DNA from: Streptomyces sp. P3
Lineage (GTDB): Bacteria > Actinomycetota > Actinomycetes > Streptomycetales > Streptomycetaceae
DNA length: 64,000 nucleotides
NCBI GenBank assembly: GCA_016893485.2
Contig: JAFEKX020000001.1
Span: forward strand, 7,147,501 to 7,211,500
Reading direction: 5' to 3'
Shown: positions 18,349 through 27,763 of the stretch, in pieces
Numbering within the stretch: position 1 is the first letter of the stretch
How the letters are laid out: each line of letters starts with the position of its first letter
Notes under the pieces: model-generated
Told to the model about the DNA's origin: nothing
Database searches by the model: none
The model's input: only the letters and a program-made list of their open reading frames with translations
Translations under genes and position numbers: made by a program

Positions 18349-18988
18349 ATGCCTCTCATTCCCGAGGAGCCTCAGATTCACGAGAGTGCCCAGGGTCCCA
18401 GCGCCACTCCGGCCAGCAGCCGTGTCGCGCCGACCCCCGCCCTGTTCCCGGTCCCCGCCCCGCGGCTCCGTCGCGTCCCGGTCGTCCCGGCCCCCTGCGG
18501 CCGACGGCGCCGGCGCAACGTACGCCGCGTGACGTGGCCGTGGCCAAGCCCGGACCCTCGGGTCCGGCTGTTCCCGCCTCCTCCGACGCCGCTGTGGCGA
18601 CCCCGCAGATCCAGCTGATCCCGGCCTCGGCCGAGGGCGCGCTGGACGCTGCCGAGGAAGCCGTGGACCTGCTCCTGGAGTCGGGTCGTGCCCCCGGTGA
18701 CGTGCTGGTGATCACCACCGGCGAACCGCACCCGTGGGCTGCCCACGAACTGTCCTTCGGTGAAGCCTCCTACTGGGCGCAGCACGACGCGCGCGACGAC
18801 GTCTTCTACGCGGACGCCGCCGTCGCGGGCCGGGCAGCATCCCGTCCCGTCGTCGTGGTCGCCGTCAACGGGGCTCCGCCGCCGTTGCCACCACCGCCCT
18901 GCCCCTGGCCCTCGGCCGGGCCGGCGCCCTGCTGATCGTCTGCGGTGACCCGCAGCAGATCAACTCGGTGCTGGGCGCGGGCGTCTGA
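18349..18988 (+). CDS. Streptomyces conserved hypothetical protein (frameshifted)
   Basis: About 213 residues, beginning MPLIPEEPQIHESAQGPSA. The first 85 residues are Pro/Ala/Arg-rich. The conserved C-terminal part has PQIQLIPASAEGALDAAEEA, then LLESGRAPGDVLVITTGEPH, YWAQHDARDDVFYADAAVA and ends LLIVCGDPQQINSVLGAGV. The alternating hydrophobic strands and the GDPQQ motif recall nucleotide-handling folds such as the C-terminal part of helicase-like proteins (GDPxQ), but there is no Walker A. Frame breaks lie near 18450 and near 18870. Function unknown. Confidence 0.7.
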
Positions 18989-19012
18989 GCCTTCCGGGAT
19001 CTCCGGAAGGCT
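18988..19012. terminator. Hairpin overlapping the stop codon
   Basis: AGCCTTCCGG at 18988-18997 pairs perfectly with CCGGAAGGCT at 19003-19012 across a 5-base loop. It begins at the last base of the preceding stop codon and separates it from a convergent gene. Confidence 0.85.
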
Positions 19013-19030
19013 CCAGCACGGCGACGGCGG

Positions 19031-19869
19031 TCAGGTGAACGCCGTCGCGGCGGTCTGTGCGCGGTGAGTCCTTCGGCGTGCGCGGAATTCGGCGAAACCT
19101 GCCCTCCATAGGCGAAACGTGCCCTCCATAGGGGCCGCGTCGCGAGGAGAACCTATGTGAGCCCCCATAGGGGCCGGCTCGGCACCTGGGTCGTACCGCC
19201 GTACGGTCCGGGCGCGAGGCCCGGACCGGGGTTCAGCGGGCCGCGGCGCGGCGCAGGACCTCAGAGGCGGCGCCGCCGGTGCGGGGGCAGAAGGGGGCTG
19301 TACCTCGGACAGGGCGAAAGGTTCCGGCGCGGAGTCCGCGCTGGGCCGTCGGCCACCACGACCCTCGCCCAGCACCTGCCAGCCGTCACGGGTCAGCGTG
19401 ATGTAGGCCCCGCAGCGCAGTCCGTGCAGCGTGCAGGCGTCCCGCAGCCCCACATCCACGCACCGTCCTCCTCCGTCCAACGCGCGTCGCCCTCACGGCA
19501 GTAGAGCAGCACGGCCGTGCGCACCGGGGTCCGGCGGCGCAGGTCGTGCGGGATGACGCGGCGCAACTGCGCGAGCAGCGCGTTGCGGAACATCCAGCCG
19601 TCGGCCGGGACGGACCGCCGGACGAACGAGGCACTCGCGAGCAGCCGCTCGTCCGGGTCGAGGACGGCCACGACCGCGGTCGCCGGTTTCGGCCGGTGCC
19701 GGGAGTGCAGCCCGCTGACGACCTCGCGGGGATTGCGCAGCAACGGGATTCCGGCGGCGGCCCATTCGGAGGGCTCGAGCAGACGGGCAAGGGGGTTGGC
19801 GGAAGCGGCGGACAGGTCGGCAGACGTCGACATGGATGCCGCGGAGGACGGAGCGAATCCGAAGGTCAC
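19031..19869 (-). CDS. Conserved hypothetical protein with low-complexity C-terminus (frameshifted)
   Basis: About 279 residues. The N-terminal half is globular: EWAAAGIPLLRNPREVVSGL, TAVVAVLDPDERLLASASFV, DGWMFRNALLAQLRRVIPHD, TAVLLYCREGDARW, followed after a one-base loss near 19450 by GLRDACTLHGLRCGAYITLT and DGWQVLGEGRGGR. The C-terminal 120 residues are Pro/Ala/Arg-rich. Lengths of strand-like segments around the YC and GLRDAC stretches suggest an alpha/beta domain, but I do not recognise the family. It is divergent from recQ, with 365 bases between. Confidence 0.65.
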
Positions 19870-20205
19870 GGTCCTCCCTTCGGCTACGCGCCCACACTAC
19901 GGGCGGGGTCGGATTCGGGGAGCGCACACCGCAACGGAGCCCTACCGGATCACGGACGAACCGTGCGGGGAGCGGACTCCAATTCTTCCTGTCGAACTTG
20001 GATGCGGCAACGAGCAAATGGGGCCACAGACCCTTATCTGGCGGTGTGTGGCTTATATCCCTACCCAATGCGTCACCCTGCAACGCCCGGGACGTTCGGG
20101 CACGACACTTTCGTACGCCATCGAGGTGCGGGAGGTCCAGAGCGCGCCGGTGGGAAGGGGTGCGGGCAGAGGCCCGCGGGGTCCGTCACGGCGGGGATTG
20201 GGCCG
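19870..20205. other. Divergent promoter region left of recQ
   Basis: About 335 bases holding the promoter of the minus-strand hypothetical gene. No gene, repeat or recognised operator is seen apart from the recQ promoter at the right edge. Confidence 0.5.
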
Positions 20206-20228
20206 ATGTCAGTGGCGTGCGGTTGCAT
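20206..20228 (+). promoter_or_regulatory. PafBC/RecA-NDp-type promoter of recQ
   Basis: ATGTCAGTGGC at 20206-20216 and TTGCAT at 20223-20228, with the same 17-base register as the dinG promoter. The -35-side element matches TTGTCRGTGGC in ten of eleven positions; the -10 is weaker. Confidence 0.55.
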
Positions 20229-20234
20229 GGAGGT

Positions 20235-22393
20235 ATGAGCAACCAGGAGCTGCGTGCCGAAGCCGACGCCATCCTCGCCGAGCTGGTCGGTGATCCGAGC
20301 GGCACGGCGCGGCTGCGCGAGGACCAGTGGCAGGCGGTGGCGGCCCTGGTGGAGGAGCGCCGGCGCGCGCTGGTGGTCCAGCGCACCGGCTGGGGCAAGT
20401 CGGCGGTGTACTTCGTCGCCACCGCCCTGCTGCGCCGACGCGGCGCCGGTCCTACGGTGATCATCTCGCCGCTGCTCGCGCTGATGCGCAACCAGGTCGA
20501 GTCGGCGGCGCGCGCCGGAATCCGGGCGCACACCATCAACTCGGCCAACCCCGAGGAGTGGGACACCATCTACGGAGAGGTCGAACGGGGCGAGACCGAC
20601 GTGCTCCTGGTGAGCCCGGAACGGCTCAATTCCGTCGACTTCCGCGACCAGGTGCTGCCCAAGCTCGCGGCCACGACCGGCCTCCTGGTGGTCGACGAGG
20701 CGCACTGCATCTCCGACTGGGGTCACGACTTCCGCCCCGACTACCGCAGGCTGCGGGCGATGCTGGCCGAACTGCCCGCCGGCGTACCGGTCCTGGCCAC
20801 CACCGCGACCGCCAACGCGCGCGTGACGGCCGATGTGGCCGAGCAGTTGGGCACCGGCGCAGGAGAGGCCCTGGTGCTGCGCGGTCCGCTGGAGCGGGAG
20901 AGCCTGCGGCTGGGAGTGGTCCAACTGCCGGACGCCGCCCACCGCTTGGCGTGGCTCGCCGAGCACCTGGACGAACTGACCGGCTCCGGGATCATCTACA
21001 CCCTCACCGTGGCCGCCGCCGAGGAAGCCACCGCCTTCCTGCGCCAACGCGGCTTCAAGGTCGCCTCGTACACCGGGAAGACGGAGAACGCCGACCGGCT
21101 GCAGGCCGAGATCGACCTCCAGGAGAACCGCGTCAAGGCCCTCGTCGCCACCTCCGCGCTCGGCATGGGCTACGACAAGCCCGACCTGGGCTTCGTGGTC
21201 CACCTCGGCTCGCCGTCCTCGCCGATCGCCTACTACCAGCAGGTGGGCCGTGCGGGCCGCGGGGTCGCCCACGCCGACGTGCTGCTCCTGCCGGGCCGCG
21301 AGGACGAGGCGATCTGGCGCTACTTCGCCGATACGGCCTTCCCGCCCGAGACGCAGGTCCGCCAGACCCTCTCGGCCCTGGCCGACGCGGGACGCCCGCT
21401 GTCCGTGCCCGCCCTGGAGACGGCTGTCGACCTACGGCGCAGCCGCCTGGAGACCATGCTGAAGGTCCTGGACGTCGACGGCGCGGTCAAGCGTGTGAAG
21501 GGCGGCTGGGCGGCCACGGGCGCCGAGTGGATGTACGACGCCGAGCGGTACACCTGGGTGGCCAAGCAGCGGGCGACCGAGCAACAGGCCATGCGCGACT
21601 ACGTGAGCACGTCCCAGTGCCGGATGGAGTTCCTGCGCCGGCAGCTGGACGACGAAGGCGCGGTGCCCTGCGGCCGCTGCGACACTGCGCGGGCGCTTGG
21701 ATCGACTCATCGGTCTCCTCCGAGACGTTGACAGGGGCGACCAAGGAACTGGACCGCCCAGGTGTGGAGGTCGAGCCGCGCCGCATGTGGCCGACCGGCA
21801 TGGCCGCGCTGGGCGTCGACCTCAAGGGCCGCATCCCGGCCAAGGACCAGTGCTCCACAGGGCGTGCCCTGGGGCGGCTCTCGGACATCGGCTGGGGCAA
21901 CCGCCTGCGCCCGCTGCTCGCGGAGAACGCCCCCGACGGCCCGGTCCCCGACGACGTCCTGAAGGCCGCGGTGGCGGTCCTCGCCGACTGGGCGCGCTCT
22001 CCCGGCGGTTGGGCACCGAACGTCACGGACGCCTCGCCCCGACCCGTGGGCGTCGTGGCCGTCCCGTCCCTGGCACGCCCGCAGCTGGTCGGTTCCCTCG
22101 CCCAGGGCATCGCGACCATCGGCCGCCTCCCCCTCCTGGGCACCCTGACGTACACGGGCCCGGACGGCACGCACGGGGCACGCCGCAGCAACTCCGCCCA
22201 ACGCCTCAGGGCACTGTCCGACGCCTTCGCCGTCTCGGAGGAACTGGCCGCCGCCCTGGCCGCCTCTCCCGGCCCCGTCCTGCTCGTGGACGACTACACC
22301 GACTCCGGCTGGACTCTCGCAGTCGCGGCTCGATTGCTCCGCCAGGCGGGCGGCGAACAGGTTCTTCCGCTGGTGCTTGCTGCCGCTAGCTGA
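20235..22393 (+). CDS. recQ: RecQ-family DNA helicase with C-terminal phosphoribosyltransferase-like domain
   Basis: A 3'-5' DNA helicase for recombination and repair. Motor motifs are QRTGWGKSAVYF (Walker A), SPLLALMRNQ, VVDEAHCISDWGHDFRPDYR (DEAH and aromatic-rich loop), ATTATA, YTGKTENADR, and YYQQVGRAGR (motif VI). A zinc site follows: CRMEFLRRQ, then CGRCDTC. The last 200 residues are not the usual HRDC. They contain VAVPS and the PRPP-loop-like VLLVDDYTDSGWTLAVAARL, as in ComF-type phosphoribosyltransferases. One C is missing near 21688 inside the zinc motif; repair gives 719 residues. ATG follows GGAGG. A damage-type promoter lies just upstream. Confidence 0.93.
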
Positions 22394-22668
22394 GGTTTTC
22401 CTTTGGGGGCCTTGGCGTGGCGGGGCCGCGTTTGGGGTGATGTCGGCCTGCGGGCGCGGCGATTGAGACAGGGCGAGCCTTCGGCGGCGACCGGGACGAA
22501 GCGCCTCGGTCGTCGCCTCCTCGCAGGGCGACCGCACGATCATCGAAGCAGTCCGGATCTCCCGGTCACATGGCTCGACTTGGCCGCACCGAGCCCATGT
22601 GACGTGTCCCTGGCCGGACTTATCCACAGGCTCAAGCAGGACTTTGCAATCCGCGAGATCGTCATCGC

Positions 22669-24254
22669 ATGACGAATCACAGCGAAACGACCGGATCCTC
22701 CGAAAACGGAGACATCGGCCCCACCGCGTACGACCGACACACCAACCCCGAGCACCAGCTCACCCTGCGCAGCCCCGCCGAACTCGCCGACGCCCTGCCC
22801 TATCTGCTGGGGTACCGCCCCGAGGACAGCATCGTCCTCGTCGCCCTGCACGACCGGGCCGGCCGGGGTCGGTTCGGCGGCAGGGCCCGGCTCGGCATCC
22901 CAGCCGGCGCGGACGACTGGGCCTCCGTGGCAGGCCAGTTGGCCCACGGCCTGGTGACCGGCAGCGAGCGCCGAGGAACCCGCCCCGAGCAGATGATCGC
23001 CTACGTCTGTCAGGAGCCGGCGCCGGGAGAGTCCGGGCGCCAGGTCATGGAGCGCCTGCGCCCACTCGTCCAGAAGCTGCGCACCGAGTGCGGTCGGCTC
23101 GACGTGACGGTGATCGAGGCGCTCTGCATCTCGGACGGCCGCTTCTGGTCGTACTGCTGCTCGGGCCAGGGATGTTGCCCGGTCGACGGCTCCCCGATGG
23201 GCCTACCCGGCACGTCCGTACTGGCCGCTGCGGCGACCTACGCGGGACTCCAAGTGCGGGGCACACTGCGTGAGTTGCGGGCGAGGCTGTTGCCGTGGGA
23301 GACGGCTGCCGCGCTGCAGCAGGAAGTCGCCCTGGACGCCGCCGGTATGACCCTGGTCCCGAAGATCCTCGACGACGCCAGCCGGGCGGACGTCGCGGAG
23401 GACACCCTGGACCTCGCCCGGCGGATCATGAAGCGATTCGCCCTGGCACCGCGCGTGACCGGTGTGCTGCACTCGGACTTCCGCGACGACGCCCTGCTCA
23501 CCCACGACGAGGCCGCCCACCTGATCCTCGGCCTCCAGGACCGCACGACCCGCGACCGCGCCGCCGAATGGATGGAGGGCGACGACGCGCTACCGGCCCT
23601 GCGCCTCTGGCGCGCACTGGCCCGCCGCTGCGTCGGACCGTACGGCGAACATGCCGCGGCTCCGCTCACCCTCGCCGGGTGGGTCGCCTGGTCGACCGGC
23701 GACGAGCTGGAGGCCAGGAGGCCCTGGCCATGGCCTTGGGCGCGGACCCCGACTACCTCTTCGCCCGTCTCCTTCACCAGGCCTGCAACGAGGGCCTCGA
23801 CCCGGAGTCCATTCGCCGTTGCCTGCGCGCGGAACGGGTGGAGCGCGCGGAGGGGACGGGAGTTGGAGAGGTATCCGGTGCTGGAGGGGCGACGCGAGCT
23901 GGAGAGGTGGTCGCTGACGGTTCCGTAGAGCAGGGCGCGAGCGCTCCCGCCGGAGCCCCGGCACCCTCACTCACGGCTTCACCCGCCCCTCCCGTCGTCG
24001 GCACCGCACGCGTACCCCCGACCTCGACGGAGTCCCCGGCCGTCCCCGTTCCTCGGGCGCGGACAGTCGCCGATCCGGCGGGACGGACGGATCCCGTCCC
24101 CGCACACCGGCGCAGGGCACCGCACGCCCCGGTGGCACACGTTCGCGCACCTCAGGGAAGGGCGGATCGCGCCGCTACGACACCTGCTCGGAGGGGTCGC
24201 AGCCGGAGGTCAACGGCCTTGAGGGGGACGGGTGATCAAAGCTCCGGGGAGTGA
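22669..24254 (+). CDS. DUF4192-family protein
   Basis: Actinobacterial DUF4192 protein, function unknown. Hallmarks are the N-terminal LTLRSPAELADALPYLLGYRPEDSIVLVAL region, written here as LRSPAELADALPYLLGY and PEDSIVLVALHD, then ALCISDGRFWSYCC and GCCPVDGSPM, a Cys-rich centre, and LAGWVAWSTGDELEA near residue 345. One base is missing near 23718, after which the true frame reads EALAMALGADPDYLFARLL. The final 150 residues are low-complexity, and the exact stop is uncertain: another frame would stop at 24233-24235. About 528 residues as drawn. Confidence 0.85.
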
Positions 24255-24573
24255 GGGGCGTCACCGCAGGTCCAGTGGGCGGCTCGGTGTGTTCGGAGCT
24301 TGGTTTCGCCGATCGACGGTGCGCCGAGTGGGTGGCCACCGGGACCGGCGGACTGAGGCCGACTGCCCCGCCCTTCCACCGCGCCGCCATTCGGTCGGCT
24401 TCGCAGGCCGGGGGCGTGACCAGGAGGAGCCCGGTTCCGTTCACCTGAGTGGCGGAACGCCTGAACGGGCGGTGTCGCCGGACAGTCCCTGTCCTCTCGG
24501 AACCGTCCCTCGCGGAACCGTCCATACGGCGCCGAACACGTCTGAGGCGCACCGAGCGCAGAAGAAGCCGCCC
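24255..24573. other. Intergenic region with a short direct repeat
   Basis: About 320 bases. CGGAACCGTCC occurs at 24498-24508 and 24513-24523, 15 bases apart, in the position of a promoter-proximal operator. Nothing else is recognised. Confidence 0.4.
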
Positions 24574-26785
24574 ATGCACCAGTCGACGCCGCCCTCGGCC
24601 GACGACGACCGCTCTGACTTCGATCCCCCGTGCCACGCCCGAGCCGAGGCACCGGCTCATCGCCCCCGTACACGGGCACGGCCGATCCCGAACATCCACC
24701 GCAACCCTCCCCCGCCGCTCGGAGGCTGGACACCCGGCCGAAGCCGGCATCCACCCCCGTCACCGCAACGGCCCGCTTCCCTCTCCCCACCCCCAGATTC
24801 CCTGCCACACCCGTCCCGCCCGATGCTCCGCCGCTTCCTCGAACTGCCGCCCACCCACACCACCTTGATCTGCGTGGCGCTCCCCGGCCTCGCCGTCTCC
24901 ACCGAGCAAGGGCAGCTCAACGGCAGGGGGTTGGAGGGGTTCTACCGTGCGGGCCGGCGCGTGCTCTCCCGGTGCCAGCTGCGGGTGGCCGGACGGGAAC
25001 CGCTCGCGGTGCAGGCGCGGATGACGGCGGCCGACCGTGCCCGTTTCGTGGGGACCCTGCGGGTGTCCCCGGACTGCGGCCCGGACCCGGACCTCCTCGT
25101 CGAGCGGACCCGGCACGCGGACGGCAGCGAGCGCATCACGCTGCGCAGCGTGTCCCGGCGCCCGTTACGCCTGCCGGTCGAGGTGGCACTCGGCACCGAC
25201 ATGGCCGACCTGGGAGCGATCGCCGCAGGCAACACGGGACCCGAACTGACCGCAAGCGTCCACGACTCCGGCCTGCGCTGGTCCGGCGCCACCGGCAGTT
25301 CGGCGGTCACGGCCGACCCACCACCCACCGACGCACTGGCCTCCGCGGGACTCCTGCGCTGGGAGTTCGAACTGCCACCGGGCGGAACGGCGACCGTGGA
25401 ACTCCGGGTACGGCCGGACGGCGCGGCACCGGTCAGGGCCGTGGGCCACGGAGCGACCAGCCCCCTCGCGACCGCACGGGCGACCGGCGACGACCCCGAG
25501 TCCACCCGCTCCTGCGGACCAGCGTCGAGGACCTCCAGGCACTGCTGCTGCGCGACCCCGCGCATCCCTCCGACACCCATCTCGCGGCAGGGGGCACCCT
25601 GGCGCTGCGGGCTGGCTCCGGCGGAGTCGCTCACGGCGGCGCGGATGACGCTGCCTCTCGGTACGCGTCTGGCCGCAGGCACGCTGAGGACACTCGCCCG
25701 TACCCAACTCCAGCGTCCAGGAGCGCAGTTGGGCATGATCCCCGGGCCGCGTCGTGATGCAGGCGCTCATCTGCCGCCGAGCTGCACCGGGACGGAGGCG
25801 ACCCTGCTCTTCCCGGTGCTGCTCGCGGAGGCCCGTCGCTGGGGGCTCCCGGAGCAGGAGACACAGGAGTTGCTACCGGCCGCCGAGCGCTGTCTGACCT
25901 GGCTGCGGACCACCGTGGGCGACGGCATTTACCTGCACGACCCGCACCCGGACGGACCGGTCCGCTGCGAGACACAGGCCCACGCCCACCGGGCGGCGTT
26001 GCTCGGCGCCGATCTGCTCGACGCGTACGGCAGACCCGGCGGCACGGAACTCCGGCAGTGGGCGCAGGAGTTGCGCACCGCCTTCCGCGCCGAGTTCTGG
26101 ATCGGGGACCTGGGCGGCGGCCGCCCGGCAGCGGCCCGGGCTCCGGACGGACGCCTCGTGCCGCACCTCGGCGCGACGGCGTCCCACCTCCTCGACACCG
26201 GACTCTTGGGCGGCGGCGAGTACGCACCTGGCCTGCTCGACAAGGTGCGGGCAGAACAACTCGCCCGGCTGCTCGGTGCCCCGGCCATGGATTCGGGTTG
26301 GGGACTGCGCGGCCTGGGTGTGAAGGAGCCGGGGTACAGCCCGTTCAGCCACCGGGGTGGAGCCGTGCGGGTGGCGGAGACGGCGATCGCCGTAGCGGGC
26401 CTTGCCGTGGCCGCGTACGAGAACGAGGCCACCTCGCTGCTGCAGGGCGTCCTCGCCGCGGCCGAGGCGTTCGGACACCGGCTCCCCGAGATGTACGCGG
26501 GGAGCAGCGTACGGACGGGAGCGCTCCCCTTCCCCATCCGGCGGCCTGCCGCCCGGCAGCCACGGCCGCGGCCTCCGGAGTGCTGCTGCTGACCACCCTC
26601 GCGGGCATCCGCCCCGACGCCCCCGCCCGCACGGTCACTCTCCGTCCGGTGCGCAGCGCGCGCCCCTGGGTGAGATCGGCCTGACCGGACTGCGGATCGC
26701 GGGTGCCCCCTTCTCCGTACGGGTCGGCCGGCTCGGCGTCGCCATGGTCGAGGAGGCGGCTGATGGCCTGCAATTGGGCGCGTGA
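24574..26785 (+). CDS. Glycogen-debranching-enzyme-like (GDE N-terminal domain) protein, frameshifted
   Basis: About 737 residues. After an 80-residue Pro-rich leader, an N-terminal beta-sandwich of the GDE_N_bis type is seen: GLAVSTEQGQLNGRGLEGFY, GRRVLSRCQLRVAGREPLAV, and RRPLRLPVEVALGTDMADL. A C-terminal helical-barrel part of the glucoamylase/debranching type follows: TEATLLFPVLLAEARRWG, then AMDSGWGLRGLGVKEPGYSP and RGGAVRVAETAIAV. The role is presumably in alpha-glucan metabolism, but the sugar substrate is not clear and catalytic carboxylates cannot be assigned. Frame breaks lie near 25495, 25600, 26545 and 26660. A TTA codon at 25165-25167 predicts bldA dependence. The start could be the ATG near 24823, which would drop the leader. 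Confidence 0.75.
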
Positions 26786-26884
26786 CCTCTGGGAGGCGGT
26801 GTCGGCCGACGGCCGGAAGCGGAGGAGGAAACCGTCCTTCGCGCCGCAGTGGATCAGTCTGGGCGGTACCGGCGAAGGGAGTGT

Positions 26885-26908
26885 TTATCGTCAGGCAGAC
26901 GACTATGA
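26885..26908. promoter_or_regulatory. Inverted repeat upstream of the Nudix regulator
   Basis: TATCGTC at 26886-26892 and GACGACTATGA at 26898-26908 form an imperfect inverted repeat with a 5-base spacer, eight bases before the ATG. This position and sequence style fit an autoregulatory operator of a NrtR-like protein. Confidence 0.5.
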
Positions 26909-26915
26909 TCGCCGC

Positions 26916-27672
26916 ATGTCCTACGACCCGTCAGCGTATCCGCCCTTCGCCGTCACCGTGGACCTGGTCGTGCTGACCGTGCGCCGCCATGCTCTGTGCG
27001 GGCTGGCGGTACGCAGGGCGAGCCGCCGTTCCAGGGGCGCTGGGCGCTACCAGGCGGTTTCGTACGGGCCGACGAGGACCTGGCGCAGGCCGCGGCACGC
27101 GAACTCGCCGAGGAGACGGGACTGCGCGCCCATGACCCCGGCGCGCCCGCCCAGGACAACGGAGCGCACCTGGAGCAGCTCGCGACCTACGGCGACCCCA
27201 AGCGCGACCCGCGAATGCGCGTCGTCAGCGTCGCCCACCTCGCGCTCGCTCCCGACCTGCCCGCACCCCGTGCCGGCGGAGACGCCAGCAACGCGCGGTG
27301 GGCGCCCGTCGAGGAGCTGCTGCAACAAGGGGGTTCGGCCGCGACGCCGATCCCGTGGCACCGCTCGCCTTCGACCACACGCAGATCCTGTCCGACGGGG
27401 TGGAGCGCGCCCGTTCGAAGATCGAGTACTCGTCCCTGGCCACGGCGTTCTGCCCCACCGAGTTCACCGTCGGTGAGCTGCGCCGCGTCTACGAGGCGGT
27501 GTGGGGCGTGGCGCTCGACCCGCGCAACTTCCATCGCAAGGTGACCGGCACGCCCGGGTTCCTCGTCCCGACGGGCGGCACGACGACCCGTCAGGGCGGG
27601 CGCCCGGCGCAGTTGTTCCGGGCCGGCGGGGCCACGCTGCTCAACCCGCCGATGCTGCGCCCCGAGGTGTGA
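26916..27672 (+). CDS. NrtR-like Nudix hydrolase/transcriptional regulator
   Basis: N-terminal Nudix domain fused to a C-terminal winged helix. The Nudix box is complete: GFVRADEDLAQAAARELAEE followed by TGL. WALPGGF precedes it. The C-terminal part has SDGVERARSKIEYSSLATAF and FTVGELRRVYEAVWG, then NFHRKVTGTPGFLVPTG, as in NrtR regulators of NAD metabolism. It may hydrolyse or sense ADP-ribose. One G is missing near 27022 and one base near 27332; repair gives 252 residues. An inverted repeat sits at its promoter. No NAD gene is adjacent, so the target is unknown. Confidence 0.85.
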
Positions 27673-27750
27673 CGCCGTAGCGCGTCGCCCGCGGCGATCA
27701 ACCGTTGCGCAGCGGGCCGTTCGGTGACCGGAAAAACGGACATAGCGCGC

Positions 27751-27756
27751 TATCTT
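27751..27756 (+). promoter_or_regulatory. Likely -10 element of the ABC gene
   Basis: TATCTT lies seven bases before the GTG start and no ribosome site is present, consistent with a leaderless transcript. Confidence 0.4.
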
Positions 27757-27763
27757 GCTGTGG

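Noticed and set aside
19085..19135. Direct repeat GGCGAAACnTGCCCTCCATAGG in the minus-strand hypothetical gene
   Set aside because: Two adjacent coding copies only; more likely a small tandem duplication than a regulatory element.
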